Assembly: GCA_900754285.1 (NCBI GenBank) | Contig: CAAECB010000007.1 | Location: forward strand, 1 to 23,006 | Direction of reading: 5' to 3' | Length of the DNA: 23,006 nucleotides | From: Clostridia bacterium | GTDB lineage: Bacteria; Bacillota; Clostridia; TANB77; CAG-508 | Shown here: one piece after another, positions 15,250-22,935 of the stretch | How positions within the stretch are numbered: the first letter of the stretch is position 1 | Layout of the letters: each line of letters starts with the position of its first letter | The notes under the pieces: generated by a model | What the model saw: only the letters and a program-made list of their open reading frames with translations | Databases searched by the model: none | What the model was told of the DNA's origin: nothing | Position numbers and translations under genes: made by a program

Positions 15250-16806
15250 TTATATTTTTTCTTTTAAGTTATTTAATTGTTTAAAATTAAAATACAAATC
15301 AACTTGTTTATCTTGATGAATTTCAATTTTATTAATAATTACTTTCATAATTTCTGATGTTGGTTTATTTAGACTCAAAAATTCTTGTATAACACTTTTT
15401 ATTTTTTCGGTATCATCTTTTTTTGATTCTTCTTTTTGTCTTTTAATTTCTATGTATTCGTTTTCTTTTTGCTTTATTTCATTTTTTAATTTCGAAAATA
15501 ACCTTTCATACATTTCTTCACTTATTTTATTATTTAATTTATCTACATACATATGGTCAATATTGTTATTTATTAATTTTATCTCGTTTTCTAGTTTTTG
15601 AAGTATTTTTCCATAATCATATTTAGTCATTCCCTTTTTTACTTCTAATTCTATTTTTTCACTATCTATTTTTTGAAAAAGATTTTTAATATAATCAATT
15701 ACAGTTTCTTCTAAATTAGAATAGCTAAAACCATGTGATGTACAAAGTTTTAATTTTGAATTTCTGCGATAATTGTTACATACCATATAATAATTGCCAT
15801 TCTTTTTTCCTCTTACCCCTATTTTATGTTTGCATTCATAACAAAAAAGTAACCCATCTAATAAAAACATATTTTTCTTTTCATTTCTATTGTAATTTTG
15901 AACTATTACCATTTTTTGCACAGCATTAAATATTTTTTTATCTATTATTGGTTCATGTGTATTTTCTACTTCTATCCATTTTTCTTCTGGATTTGTTCTA
16001 ATTTTTCTATTTTTATAACTTATTCTACTTCTTTTATTTTGTACAGTTGTACCTATATAAGCTTTATTTTTTAATATGTTTTTTACAGTTTTATTTTCCC
16101 AAAACGTTTCTTTATTATACCTTGATTTATTAGCTGTCGGAATGTTGTTACTATTTAGATAGTCTCTTATAGTTCCAACTTGATTTCCATTGGATGCCAT
16201 ATTAAAAATATTCCTTACAATTTGAGCCTCTGGCTCATAAATTATTAATTTGTTTTTATCTTTTAAATCTTTTATGTATCCAAGTGGTGTTTTTCCTCCT
16301 ACCCATTTTCCCTGCTTTTGCATAGTATGAAGTGCTGTTCTAATTTTCTTTGATAAATCTTTAGAATACATATCATTTAATATTGATTTAAATGGTGCAA
16401 TATCATTGTTGCCATTTGATGCTTCAAAAGTATCTATTCCATCTGTTACTGAAACATATCTTACATTATTTTCTGGGAACCATTTTTCTATATATTCTCC
16501 TGTTTCTATATAATCACGACCTAAACGAGATAAATCTTTTGTTACAACCATATTGATTTTTCTATTTTCTATATCTCTTATCATTCTTTGAAAATCTGGT
16601 CTATTAAAATTTGTTCCAGTAAAGCCTTGATCTATATATGTATCTATTAATTGGTACTTCCATCCTAATTTTTGCACATATTCTGTTAGTAATGTTCTTT
16701 GATTTTTTATACTTTCACTTTCATCATAGCCTCTATCTACGTCTTCTTTTGATAGCCTAATATAAATTGCTACTTTGTATATTGCTTTTTCTATTTGTTC
16801 AAGCAT
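15250..16806 (-). CDS. Large serine recombinase (site-specific integrase/resolvase family)
   Basis: A 518-residue recombinase. The N-terminal catalytic domain has the nucleophile Ser19 in YIRLSKED, then IDQGFTGTNFNRPDF and TKDLSRLGRDYIETG. A recombinase domain follows (about 170-290; GGKTPLGY, PEAQIVRNIF), then a zinc ribbon (CYECKHKI at about 325, later VCNNY and LCTSH) and a long coiled coil (about 385-470) that controls direction of integration. By family it exchanges DNA between attP and attB through a Ser-DNA link. GGGAGG stands four bases before the ATG. The stop codon lies about 60 bp from the broken ATPase gene, so the element's attachment site is probably between them. TnpX/phage-integrase-like; all domains look intact. 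Confidence 0.95.
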   Translation of the reverse strand: MLEQIEKAIYKVAIYIRLSKEDVDRGYDESESIKNQRTLLTEYVQKLGWKYQLIDTYIDQGFTGTNFNRPDFQRMIRDIENRKINMVVTKDLSRLGRDYIETGEYIEKWFPENNVRYVSVTDGIDTFEASNGNNDIAPFKSILNDMYSKDLSKKIRTALHTMQKQGKWVGGKTPLGYIKDLKDKNKLIIYEPEAQIVRNIFNMASNGNQVGTIRDYLNSNNIPTANKSRYNKETFWENKTVKNILKNKAYIGTTVQNKRSRISYKNRKIRTNPEEKWIEVENTHEPIIDKKIFNAVQKMVIVQNYNRNEKKNMFLLDGLLFCYECKHKIGVRGKKNGNYYMVCNNYRRNSKLKLCTSHGFSYSNLEETVIDYIKNLFQKIDSEKIELEVKKGMTKYDYGKILQKLENEIKLINNNIDHMYVDKLNNKISEEMYERLFSKLKNEIKQKENEYIEIKRQKEESKKDDTEKIKSVIQEFLSLNKPTSEIMKVIINKIEIHQDKQVDLYFNFKQLNNLKEKI

Positions 16807-16827
16807 TGTTCCTCCCTTATATGCTTA

Positions 16828-16893
16828 AGAACAAAAGCGGACATCAATAACTTTTGCAATTACAATAACATTTTAAAGTCCGCGTTTTTGTTC
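16828..16893 (+). repeat. Hairpin element, copy B (matches the glmS leader)
   Basis: AGAACAAAAGCGGACATCAAT at the left and ATTTTAAAGTCCGCGTTTTTG at the right, enclosing a longer, different middle. GAACAAAA-GCGGAC pairs with GTCCGC-GTTTTTGTTC. The flanks match copy A (6161-6214) almost base for base, in the same + orientation, although the adjoining recombinase gene is on -. On the minus strand the stem ends in CTTTTGTTC and might act as a terminator or attenuator before the recombinase. Confidence 0.55.
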
Positions 16894-16899
16894 GCGTGC

Positions 16900-16920
16900 C
16901 AAATTTGCAAAGCAAATTTG
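16900..16920. repeat. Perfect short hairpin CAAATTTGC-AAA-GCAAATTTG
   Basis: Nine-base arms with a three-base loop, directly after the copy-B element, in the leader region of the recombinase gene. Confidence 0.6.
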
Positions 16921-16932
16921 TGTACATCATAT

Positions 16933-16976
16933 GTTTAAATATTAGGAAAGTTATATAACTTTCTTAATATTTAAAC
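16933..16976. repeat. 44-bp palindrome upstream of the recombinase
   Basis: GTTTAAATATTAGGAAAGTT and its complement are joined directly, with one mismatched pair (G/C against A/T) in 22. It lies between the 37-codon ORF and the recombinase gene. No T-run follows, so a dimeric protein-binding site or a transcript hairpin is as likely as a terminator. Confidence 0.65.
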
Positions 16977-17019
16977 AATTTGAATTTAAGTTTAATTATA
17001 TCTTATTTAGAGCAAAATT

Positions 17020-17133
17020 TTAATGCTCTAAAATATTTTTCTTTAAGATATTAATTATTAAATGTTTTATTAATTCTTCTAACTCTTCACCTTTTTCGTC
17101 GAAGTATATATTGATTTTGAAAGTTTCACTCAT
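17020..17133 (-). CDS. Small acidic protein, 37 aa, upstream of the recombinase
   Basis: ATG 17133-17131 follows AGGGAGAGTGAG about five bases upstream. The product starts MSETFKINIYFDEKGEELEE and continues as a Leu/Ile-rich helix to LEH, then TAA. The beginning looks like a beta strand and the rest like an amphipathic helix. I do not recognise a family; small proteins of this style often stand next to large serine recombinases in Firmicute elements, so a role in the element is possible. No in-frame stop or odd codon occurs. Confidence 0.55.
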   Translation of the reverse strand: MSETFKINIYFDEKGEELEELIKHLIINILKKNILEH

Positions 17134-17250
17134 ATCAACTCACTCTCCCTATACTATATATACATCCGTTTTCTTATAAAAATTCTCCCTTATATTAAAA
17201 TTTATTTTAATATTTTTTAATATGTCCACATTTGCTCATAAATAGTTCAA

Positions 17251-17290
17251 GGGTAGCTATGCGATAGTTTTCACTATCACACACCTACCC
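17251..17290. other. Long hairpin in the 17134-17525 gap
   Basis: GGGTAGCTATGCGATAGT (17251-17268) pairs with ACTATCACACACCTACCC (17273-17290) around TTTC, 14-16 pairs including wobbles, and it is GC-richer than its surroundings. On the minus strand the loop is GAAA, a stable tetraloop. The rest of this 392-bp gap shows no gene; it is plain AT-rich DNA. Confidence 0.55.
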
Positions 17291-17525
17291 AGTATAGTAA
17301 AATATGTCATCTATTTTGTTTAAAATCATTGATATTGCTAGTTTTTCTATCTATAAAAAATATCCATTTTTTAAGTTTGTTTTACTTGAAAAATTAGACA
17401 TTTTTAACTCACATATAGAATCAATTTAAACTGCTAAAATAGTAATAGAAAATTGTAATTTCTTGTTGATATTTCTATTTCATAGTCTTTTCAAATTCAA
17501 ACATTCCACCATCATCTAAAAACAT

Positions 17526-19151
17526 CTAGTATTGTTCTCCTTCCTCTAATAATATATCTGTATTATCTACTTTTAATGCAAAATAAGGTTGTTCTTTACT
17601 TTCTTCTTTTAAATATAATATAAAATCACTATCGAATATCATTTTTCTTGACTTTTCTGTCCAAGCTTTTTGTGTAGCATCAATTAATGCTTCACTTTTT
17701 ACACTTCCACCTACATTATTTAATTCAAAATCTATTGTTTGTAATGCTTGTTTTATATAGTAATTGCTATTTTTTATTTCTCTTCCACATAATTCATCAT
17801 AGTTAATTTCATCATTGACTTTTATAAATGGTATTCTTAATATATCATTTTCTTCAAATGTATTTTTTCCAGAATAGTTAATTTGTTGTTTTTTTATTTC
17901 TTTATAGTTTTCTTCAAATGATTTGTTTTCTCCTGTTGTTTTATATAAAATAACTTCTTCTCCCTCTTTAGTCTTTAATTTAATTGCAAAATCATCTTCA
18001 GAATTATAAAACAATACCTCTACATTTTTACTTGCAATAGGATTATTACTGCTATCCACTCCAAAGCATTTTATTCTAGGTTCTGAATTATTAAATGTTA
18101 TACTTCCCATTGCTGTTGAAAATGGTTCTAAAAAATTAAACTCTTTTTTCAACATTGCATATAATACATATCCATTTGAATCATTCCAATCAATTCTATC
18201 TATTAAATTACTGTCTTCATTAAATTTTTGTTTTATTCCATTTTGAATTTTATTTTTTAAATCTTCTCCCATTGCCTGTCCATGTATTTTGAAATATGAA
18301 TTTTCAGATAATTGGTCAACTTTAAAGCTTTGTTTGTTTAATTCATTTGCAAGTTCTGATTCTCCATCTCTAAATTCAACATTTCCTTTTACAACATCAT
18401 TCATAAAATCATTCCATACCAAATTGAAAGTTCCACACCATACTTTATTTCCATCCATTGTTGATAATCCACTTGTATATGTAGGTGTTATTTCTGCCTT
18501 TCCTATAAAACCTTTAATAATTTTCATGGTAGCATATACTCCCCCTGCAAGTAAAACACTTATACATAACATTATTATAATTACTTTTGAAACTTTACTC
18601 ATTTCATCAAATCCTTTCTTTATTAGAATTTTTCGCAATTCTTTTTTGCCTCTATGGATAAGATTTTTTACATTTTGAATTGACTCCCCAAGTATTTGTG
18701 CAGTTTCTTGATATGTTAATTCTTCAATTTTTACTAAATATATTGCATTTTTATATCTATCATCTAACATATCTATTGCTTTTATTATTTCTTGTCTTTT
18801 TTCATTCTTTGTTACAATGTCTGCTACATCTTGTCCTACTTGTTCTGCTCCATTTAAGATGTATTCTTCATTTATTTCTGTTCTTCTTTTTTCCATATTT
18901 ATTTGATTATATGCTCTACTCTTAGCAACTAAATAAATATAATATTTAAAAGTATAGCTCTCTTTGATTTTATTTTGCATAACATAAACAAACACATCTT
19001 GAGTAATATCTTCAGCTTTTTGATAATCTTTTACTATATTGTAAACAAAGTATTGTATTTTATCTTTGTACTTGTTATATAGCAATTCAAAAGCACCTTT
19101 TTCTCCATCTAAATATTCATTATATAATTTTATATCTAAATCTTTTTCCAT
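17526..19151 (-). CDS. ECF sigma factor fused to a membrane-anchored extracellular domain
   Basis: A 541-residue protein in three parts. Residues about 20-90 are sigma region 2 (ELLYNKYKDKIQYFVYNIV, AEDITQDVFVYVM) and 120-175 are sigma region 4 (LDDRYKNAIYLVKIEELTYQETAQILG, then VKNLIHRGKKELRK). Then comes a single membrane segment (about 189-207) and a large outer domain (about 215-541) that I do not recognise, with only a faint serpin-like look at its end (DFILYLKEESKEQPYFALKV). ECF sigma factors are normally 160-200 residues, with a separate membrane-bound anti-sigma. Here both sit in one frame, and at Met184 (ATG 18602-18600) there is an internal AAAGGA nine bases upstream, so the membrane part may also be made alone. 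The sigma part would direct RNA polymerase; tethering it to the membrane is unusual. Confidence 0.8.
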   Translation of the reverse strand: MEKDLDIKLYNEYLDGEKGAFELLYNKYKDKIQYFVYNIVKDYQKAEDITQDVFVYVMQNKIKESYTFKYYIYLVAKSRAYNQINMEKRRTEINEEYILNGAEQVGQDVADIVTKNEKRQEIIKAIDMLDDRYKNAIYLVKIEELTYQETAQILGESIQNVKNLIHRGKKELRKILIKKGFDEMSKVSKVIIIMLCISVLLAGGVYATMKIIKGFIGKAEITPTYTSGLSTMDGNKVWCGTFNLVWNDFMNDVVKGNVEFRDGESELANELNKQSFKVDQLSENSYFKIHGQAMGEDLKNKIQNGIKQKFNEDSNLIDRIDWNDSNGYVLYAMLKKEFNFLEPFSTAMGSITFNNSEPRIKCFGVDSSNNPIASKNVEVLFYNSEDDFAIKLKTKEGEEVILYKTTGENKSFEENYKEIKKQQINYSGKNTFEENDILRIPFIKVNDEINYDELCGREIKNSNYYIKQALQTIDFELNNVGGSVKSEALIDATQKAWTEKSRKMIFDSDFILYLKEESKEQPYFALKVDNTDILLEEGEQY

Positions 19152-19230
19152 ATCTTACCCTGCTTTCATATATACAAACAGATGAAAATTAAAAAAGTTT
19201 CATTTTCTTTAATTTTTTTATAAAATTTAA

Positions 19231-19247
19231 GAGAGATTATATCTCCC
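19231..19247 (-). terminator. Possible weak terminator after the GyrI-like gene
   Basis: On the minus strand GGGAGAT-ATA-ATCTCTC (one G-T pair) is followed by TTAAATTTT. The stem is short and the T-run imperfect. Confidence 0.4.
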
Positions 19248-19257
19248 CTATTTGTAA

Positions 19258-19896
19258 TTATTTAATTTTCTTAATTGGATGTCTTATAACTGTCTTTAAT
19301 TTGCTAACATCACATTTTCTTGGATCACTTAAATAAATTTCGTGGTGTAATCTTGTATCATTTATATCTAATTCATATCCATTTTCTTTTGCAAAATCGT
19401 GCATTAATTTAACTGTTGCTGGCTCATCATCATAACTTCCAATGTGCATACATTGTACGCAAACACCCTCATCATAAGTAAAAAATTCAACTCTTGAAAA
19501 ATCTTGTTTTTTCTTTTTAGTTGCTTCTTCAATAGCCCAATCAAAGTCTGTTTTTGTTACAAAGTCTGGTAATCTAATAATAGATATAAAGTGCATTTCC
19601 CCCTTATTATTATAATCAATAGTTCCATTCATACCATCTTGCCACCAAAAGCCTTCAAGTGGTGGAACAACATATTCAAAGAATCCATCTATTTTATGAG
19701 TTCCTTTATAACTCATCTTTATTGTATAGGCTACACCATATAATAATCCTATTGTATTTTGATAATCTCCATTTACTTCGTTAGGATTCCCTGTTCCTCT
19801 TACTGCAATATAATTCATTCTTGGTATTTCAACAATACTAGGTTTATTTTTAGGCATATAAAATTCTTTATATTCTTTCTTAAAATCAAAAGCCAT
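19258..19896 (-). CDS. GyrI-like small-molecule-binding domain protein
   Basis: A 212-residue protein beginning FDFKKEYKEFYMPKNKPSIV and EIPRMNYIAVRGTGNPNE, the pattern of stand-alone GyrI-like (SbmC/effector-binding SHS2) proteins. Later features include GLLYGVAYTIKM, PPLEGFWW, a Phe/Tyr-rich middle, CVQCMHIGSYDDEPAT and LHHEIYLSDPRKC near the end, all typical of this family. It has no DNA-binding domain, so it is not a MerR/AraC regulator. Family members bind or hydrolyse small cyclic or planar compounds and sometimes give drug tolerance; the ligand here is unknown. GGAG stands nine bases before the ATG. It lies between the sigma-fusion gene and the RhuM gene on the same strand. Confidence 0.85.
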   Translation of the reverse strand: MAFDFKKEYKEFYMPKNKPSIVEIPRMNYIAVRGTGNPNEVNGDYQNTIGLLYGVAYTIKMSYKGTHKIDGFFEYVVPPLEGFWWQDGMNGTIDYNNKGEMHFISIIRLPDFVTKTDFDWAIEEATKKKKQDFSRVEFFTYDEGVCVQCMHIGSYDDEPATVKLMHDFAKENGYELDINDTRLHHEIYLSDPRKCDVSKLKTVIRHPIKKIK

Positions 19897-19975
19897 AATC
19901 TACATCTCCATTCTAAACAAAAAATTACTAGTTATCTTTCTTTTTTTATCCTTTAATTAGCATTTTACTCTTGCA

Positions 19976-20968
19976 TTATTTTAACTTTTTTATGTCTTCG
20001 CCCATTATTTCTAGATAATCTTTTTCTGCTTGTGTTAAATGATTTCTCATATATTTATCATATTCTTTATGTGCTTTCTCTAATGCTTTTTCATGAGATA
20101 TTATCCCAGCTCCTTCTAATATATCTTTATGAGTCATAGTTAAAAATCCATCTAGTTCTTTTGCCCAGTCTTTCATTGTCATCGCATGCATATTTAAAGC
20201 ATTAATCTCTGCAACATCTAAATATGCTGACACCATTCTATTTAATAAATCCAATTCTTTTTCACTCAAATAATTTTTAGCAATTTCAGTTTCTGCTCTT
20301 GTAGGCATATTTCCTTTAAAGTTTGTTAATCCTATATTCTCTTTTTCGCTATTCACTCTATTAAATATTACTTCTGCTGCGGTGTTACCATGAACGGCAT
20401 AGTGCATTTTGTTTTGAACCGTTTTAAAAAATTCTCTTGTTTGTTCATTTTTAGCATTGTAATCTACACTCGTTGCATAAATATCTAGTATTTTTCTCCA
20501 AAATACTTTTTCAGAAGAACGGATATCTCTAATTTTTTCTAATAACTCTTCAAAATATGTTTCTCCTCCATTGTTTTTGAATCTTTTAACATTAAGGTTA
20601 TACCCTTTTATTAGATATTCTTTAATTAATTTATTTGCCCATATTCTAAATTGCGTACCTCGAACTGATTTGACTCTATATCCCACTGCTATAATTAAAT
20701 CCAAATTATAAAATTTTGTTTTATAGTTTTTTCCGTCTTTAGCAGTTAGTAAGGATTCCTTACTAACTGTTTTTTCTTGTAGTTCTCCATCTTCAAAAAT
20801 ATTTTTTATATGCATTGTTATATTGTTTCTAGTTGTTTCGAATAATTCGGCCATTGATTTTTGAGTAAGCCATACATTTTCCTCTTCTAATCTCACTTCA
20901 ATATCAACTTGTCCATCATCTGTTGTATACATTATAAAATTAGTTTGCTCATTTAATTCATTGTCCAT
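19976..20968 (-). CDS. RhuM-family (virulence RhuM) protein
   Basis: A 330-residue protein matching the RhuM family: an N-terminal part with VDIEVRLEEENVWLTQKSMAE (about 19-40), an HTH-like stretch (MAELFETTRNNITMHIKNIF) and AVGYRVKSVRGTQFRIWA (about 95-112), then a helical C-terminal half. The N-terminal half looks like the KilA-N/Bro-type DNA-binding region found in phage and island genes. The family is named from a Salmonella pathogenicity-island gene and its function is unknown; it is frequent in genomic islands, often near defence or toxin genes. AAAGGG stands upstream of the ATG. Length and motifs are complete. KSVRGTQF uses CGA for Arg, showing that CGA is read while CGG is not. Confidence 0.88.
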   Translation of the reverse strand: MDNELNEQTNFIMYTTDDGQVDIEVRLEEENVWLTQKSMAELFETTRNNITMHIKNIFEDGELQEKTVSKESLLTAKDGKNYKTKFYNLDLIIAVGYRVKSVRGTQFRIWANKLIKEYLIKGYNLNVKRFKNNGGETYFEELLEKIRDIRSSEKVFWRKILDIYATSVDYNAKNEQTREFFKTVQNKMHYAVHGNTAAEVIFNRVNSEKENIGLTNFKGNMPTRAETEIAKNYLSEKELDLLNRMVSAYLDVAEINALNMHAMTMKDWAKELDGFLTMTHKDILEGAGIISHEKALEKAHKEYDKYMRNHLTQAEKDYLEIMGEDIKKLK

Positions 20969-21012
20969 TACGTAAAATCCCTTTCACAAATTTAAAATTT
21001 TTCTTTATTTTA

Positions 21013-21843
21013 TTACATACTTTGCCAATAATAATATAAGATATTCTTGTCAGCATCATAAACACCTATTTCACAACCTGTTGCATTTTCTTTAGTAACA
21101 TTTTTCTTTTTATCTTCATCACTTGTTCTACATACTAGTTCATAATGGTAATATCCGTTTTTAATCTCAAGTACTTCTTTGTTGTATGTATAATTATTTA
21201 ATATTTTATCTTCTAATTTATCTTTGCTCCATTTAGAATCATTATCTAGATTTTTTACTATATCTTGGCCTCTTTCTTTTGAAAATTCATATACATAATA
21301 GTCTAAGCCATCATTTTGTGGTCCTCCTCTAACACTATATATTTCTCTCGCGTTATATTTTTTTGTTTCTATACCTAAAATATAACTATACTCTTTATGT
21401 TTATTCCAAATACTATTTTCAAAATAATATAATTTTTCATTTTTTAAATCAAATATCATATAAACTCGCTTATTATTGTAATAGTATAGATTCTCTCTGT
21501 TCAATTCCTCCCTTTCATTGCCTTTTTTTTCATAAAATCTCATCATGATATATTCATAAAATTTATTTTTGCTCCAATATTCGCTTTCTTCTAATCTTTT
21601 TCTAAATTCTTCTTTTTGGTCTATCAGATTCAATTTATATACTTTATACTGTCCTGTGCTATCTTTTTCTTCATATATTGTATAATAATCTATATTATAT
21701 GAACTTAATTCTAAATCTAATTTTTTGTAAGCCTCATATCTTTTTAATTTTTCTTTTAATACAAGCATATAAAAAAATAAAAATATCATAATAATTACAA
21801 ATAATATAAATGCAAATTCTTTTAGGTCTTTTTTTTTCAACAT
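21013..21843 (-). CDS. Membrane-anchored protein with an internal duplication, unknown function
   Basis: The ATG at 21843, with AGGGTGGTG just upstream, is preferred to the GTG three codons earlier. The 276-residue product has a basic start, one membrane segment (about 8-29) and an outer part rich in Tyr, Lys and Glu. Two similar units of about 90 residues are visible, roughly 52-143 and 182-272. Each runs from a Tyr-rich strand, through a WSKxKxxxxI helix (YWSKNKFYEYIMMRF; KWSKDKLEDKIL), to a final LYY strand (KNEKLYYFE; DKNILYYYW). This suggests a duplicated alpha/beta fold. I recognise no family. It lies 18 bp downstream of the next gene on the same strand, so the two are probably one operon and may act together. 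AAC-GGA at 21157-21154 is a harmless CGGA. Confidence 0.65.
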   Translation of the reverse strand: MLKKKDLKEFAFILFVIIMIFLFFYMLVLKEKLKRYEAYKKLDLELSSYNIDYYTIYEEKDSTGQYKVYKLNLIDQKEEFRKRLEESEYWSKNKFYEYIMMRFYEKKGNEREELNRENLYYYNNKRVYMIFDLKNEKLYYFENSIWNKHKEYSYILGIETKKYNAREIYSVRGGPQNDGLDYYVYEFSKERGQDIVKNLDNDSKWSKDKLEDKILNNYTYNKEVLEIKNGYYHYELVCRTSDEDKKKNVTKENATGCEIGVYDADKNILYYYWQSM

Positions 21844-21861
21844 GAACACCACCCTATAACA

Positions 21862-22935
21862 TTAAAATTCTCCTTCTTTTGTTTCAAATTTTATCTTAAC
21901 ATCATATATTTTTATTACTCCATATTCACTTGATGCGACAGCAAAATTATTTAATGTAGTCGATATGATATCATCAATTCTTGCTTCTTTATTATCCATA
22001 TATTCATTTATGCTTTTAAAATCTGTAAAATCATATGTGTCTATAATTTCAATTTTTAAGTTCCATTTATCATCTTCGTTTTTTATTGCTTTAACAAATA
22101 ATGTTGCATTGTGAAGTGCATACAATAAATCCGATTTATCAAAGTTTATTGCTGTATCCTCTACTGGTGAATTTTTATCTATAACAAATTCCTTTGTATT
22201 TTTTCCATATTTTTCTGTTAGCTGCCTAAGTTTATTCTTAAATGCTTCACTCTTCATTAATATTCCTTTTATTTTATCATCTTCTAAAAGTAAATCACTG
22301 GCTTCTTTTCCAAATAAAGTTAATGAATTTGTTAGCAATTTAGCAGAAAGTGGTTTATTTGTGAGCATGCCACCTATAACAACAACTTGCCAAAACATAT
22401 ATTGCATTGAGTAAAACACAGCATAAAATATCGGATTTGATTTTTTGGTCAAATCAAATATAAAACTTAAACTTTTTATATAGCCACTTGCAACTTTTTC
22501 ATCTATATCATTCCAATTTATATTTTGAAAATCTTTTATAATTTTCTCAAACTTTTGATAGTAGTTATATATTTTATATATATCATTTAATGTAAATGAC
22601 ATTAATTCTGACCTACTTTTAGAAAATGTAGTTATATTCTTTATGCCTTTTGTCAAGCTTGTTTGTACATCATTTAAAGCTTCTAAATTCATTTTTTCTA
22701 AATAGTTAAGAGCTATATATTTTTGTATCAAATCATATTTCTTAGTTTTACTTAAGAAATATTTATGATTTTTCCAAGCAACTTTAGTACATAAATATAA
22801 TTCCTTATTCCATACAAATCTAGGTGGCTTACGTATTCCTAATTCTCCATAAATGTTATCAAGGCATCCTCTTCCAAACATTTTATATTTATAGTCATAT
22901 GGTTTATTGCATAGTAAACATCTTTTTTCTTCCAT
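21862..22935 (-). CDS. Protein with an N-terminal Cys pair and a central hydrophobic segment, unknown function
   Basis: A 357-residue protein. It begins MEEKRCLLCNKPYDYKYKMF with a CxxC pair (Cys6, Cys9) and a third Cys (GRGC, about 24), a possible small zinc site. A Lys/Tyr-rich helical stretch follows (about 40-155), then a hydrophobic segment (about 165-195, IFYAVFYSMQYMFWQVVVIGGML), and a C-terminal part with LLYALHNATLFVKAI and LKIEIIDTYDFTDF. The last motif resembles the ends of some polymorphic-toxin-type proteins, but this is too weak for a functional call. GGGG stands about 13 bases before the ATG, a rather long gap. It leads a pair with the membrane protein 18 bp downstream. Both lie in the presumed integrated element. 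Confidence 0.55.
   Translation of the reverse strand: MEEKRCLLCNKPYDYKYKMFGRGCLDNIYGELGIRKPPRFVWNKELYLCTKVAWKNHKYFLSKTKKYDLIQKYIALNYLEKMNLEALNDVQTSLTKGIKNITTFSKSRSELMSFTLNDIYKIYNYYQKFEKIIKDFQNINWNDIDEKVASGYIKSLSFIFDLTKKSNPIFYAVFYSMQYMFWQVVVIGGMLTNKPLSAKLLTNSLTLFGKEASDLLLEDDKIKGILMKSEAFKNKLRQLTEKYGKNTKEFVIDKNSPVEDTAINFDKSDLLYALHNATLFVKAIKNEDDKWNLKIEIIDTYDFTDFKSINEYMDNKEARIDDIISTTLNNFAVASSEYGVIKIYDVKIKFETKEGEF

Noticed and set aside
17475..17525. Stop-codon read-through after the sigma-fusion gene (16 further codons to the next TAG)
   Set aside because: The in-frame extension is short and AT-biased and no read-through signal is visible.
21844..21852. GTG at 21852 as start of the membrane protein
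   Set aside because: The ATG at 21843 has the AGGGTGGTG at the right distance; the GTG would lie within it.
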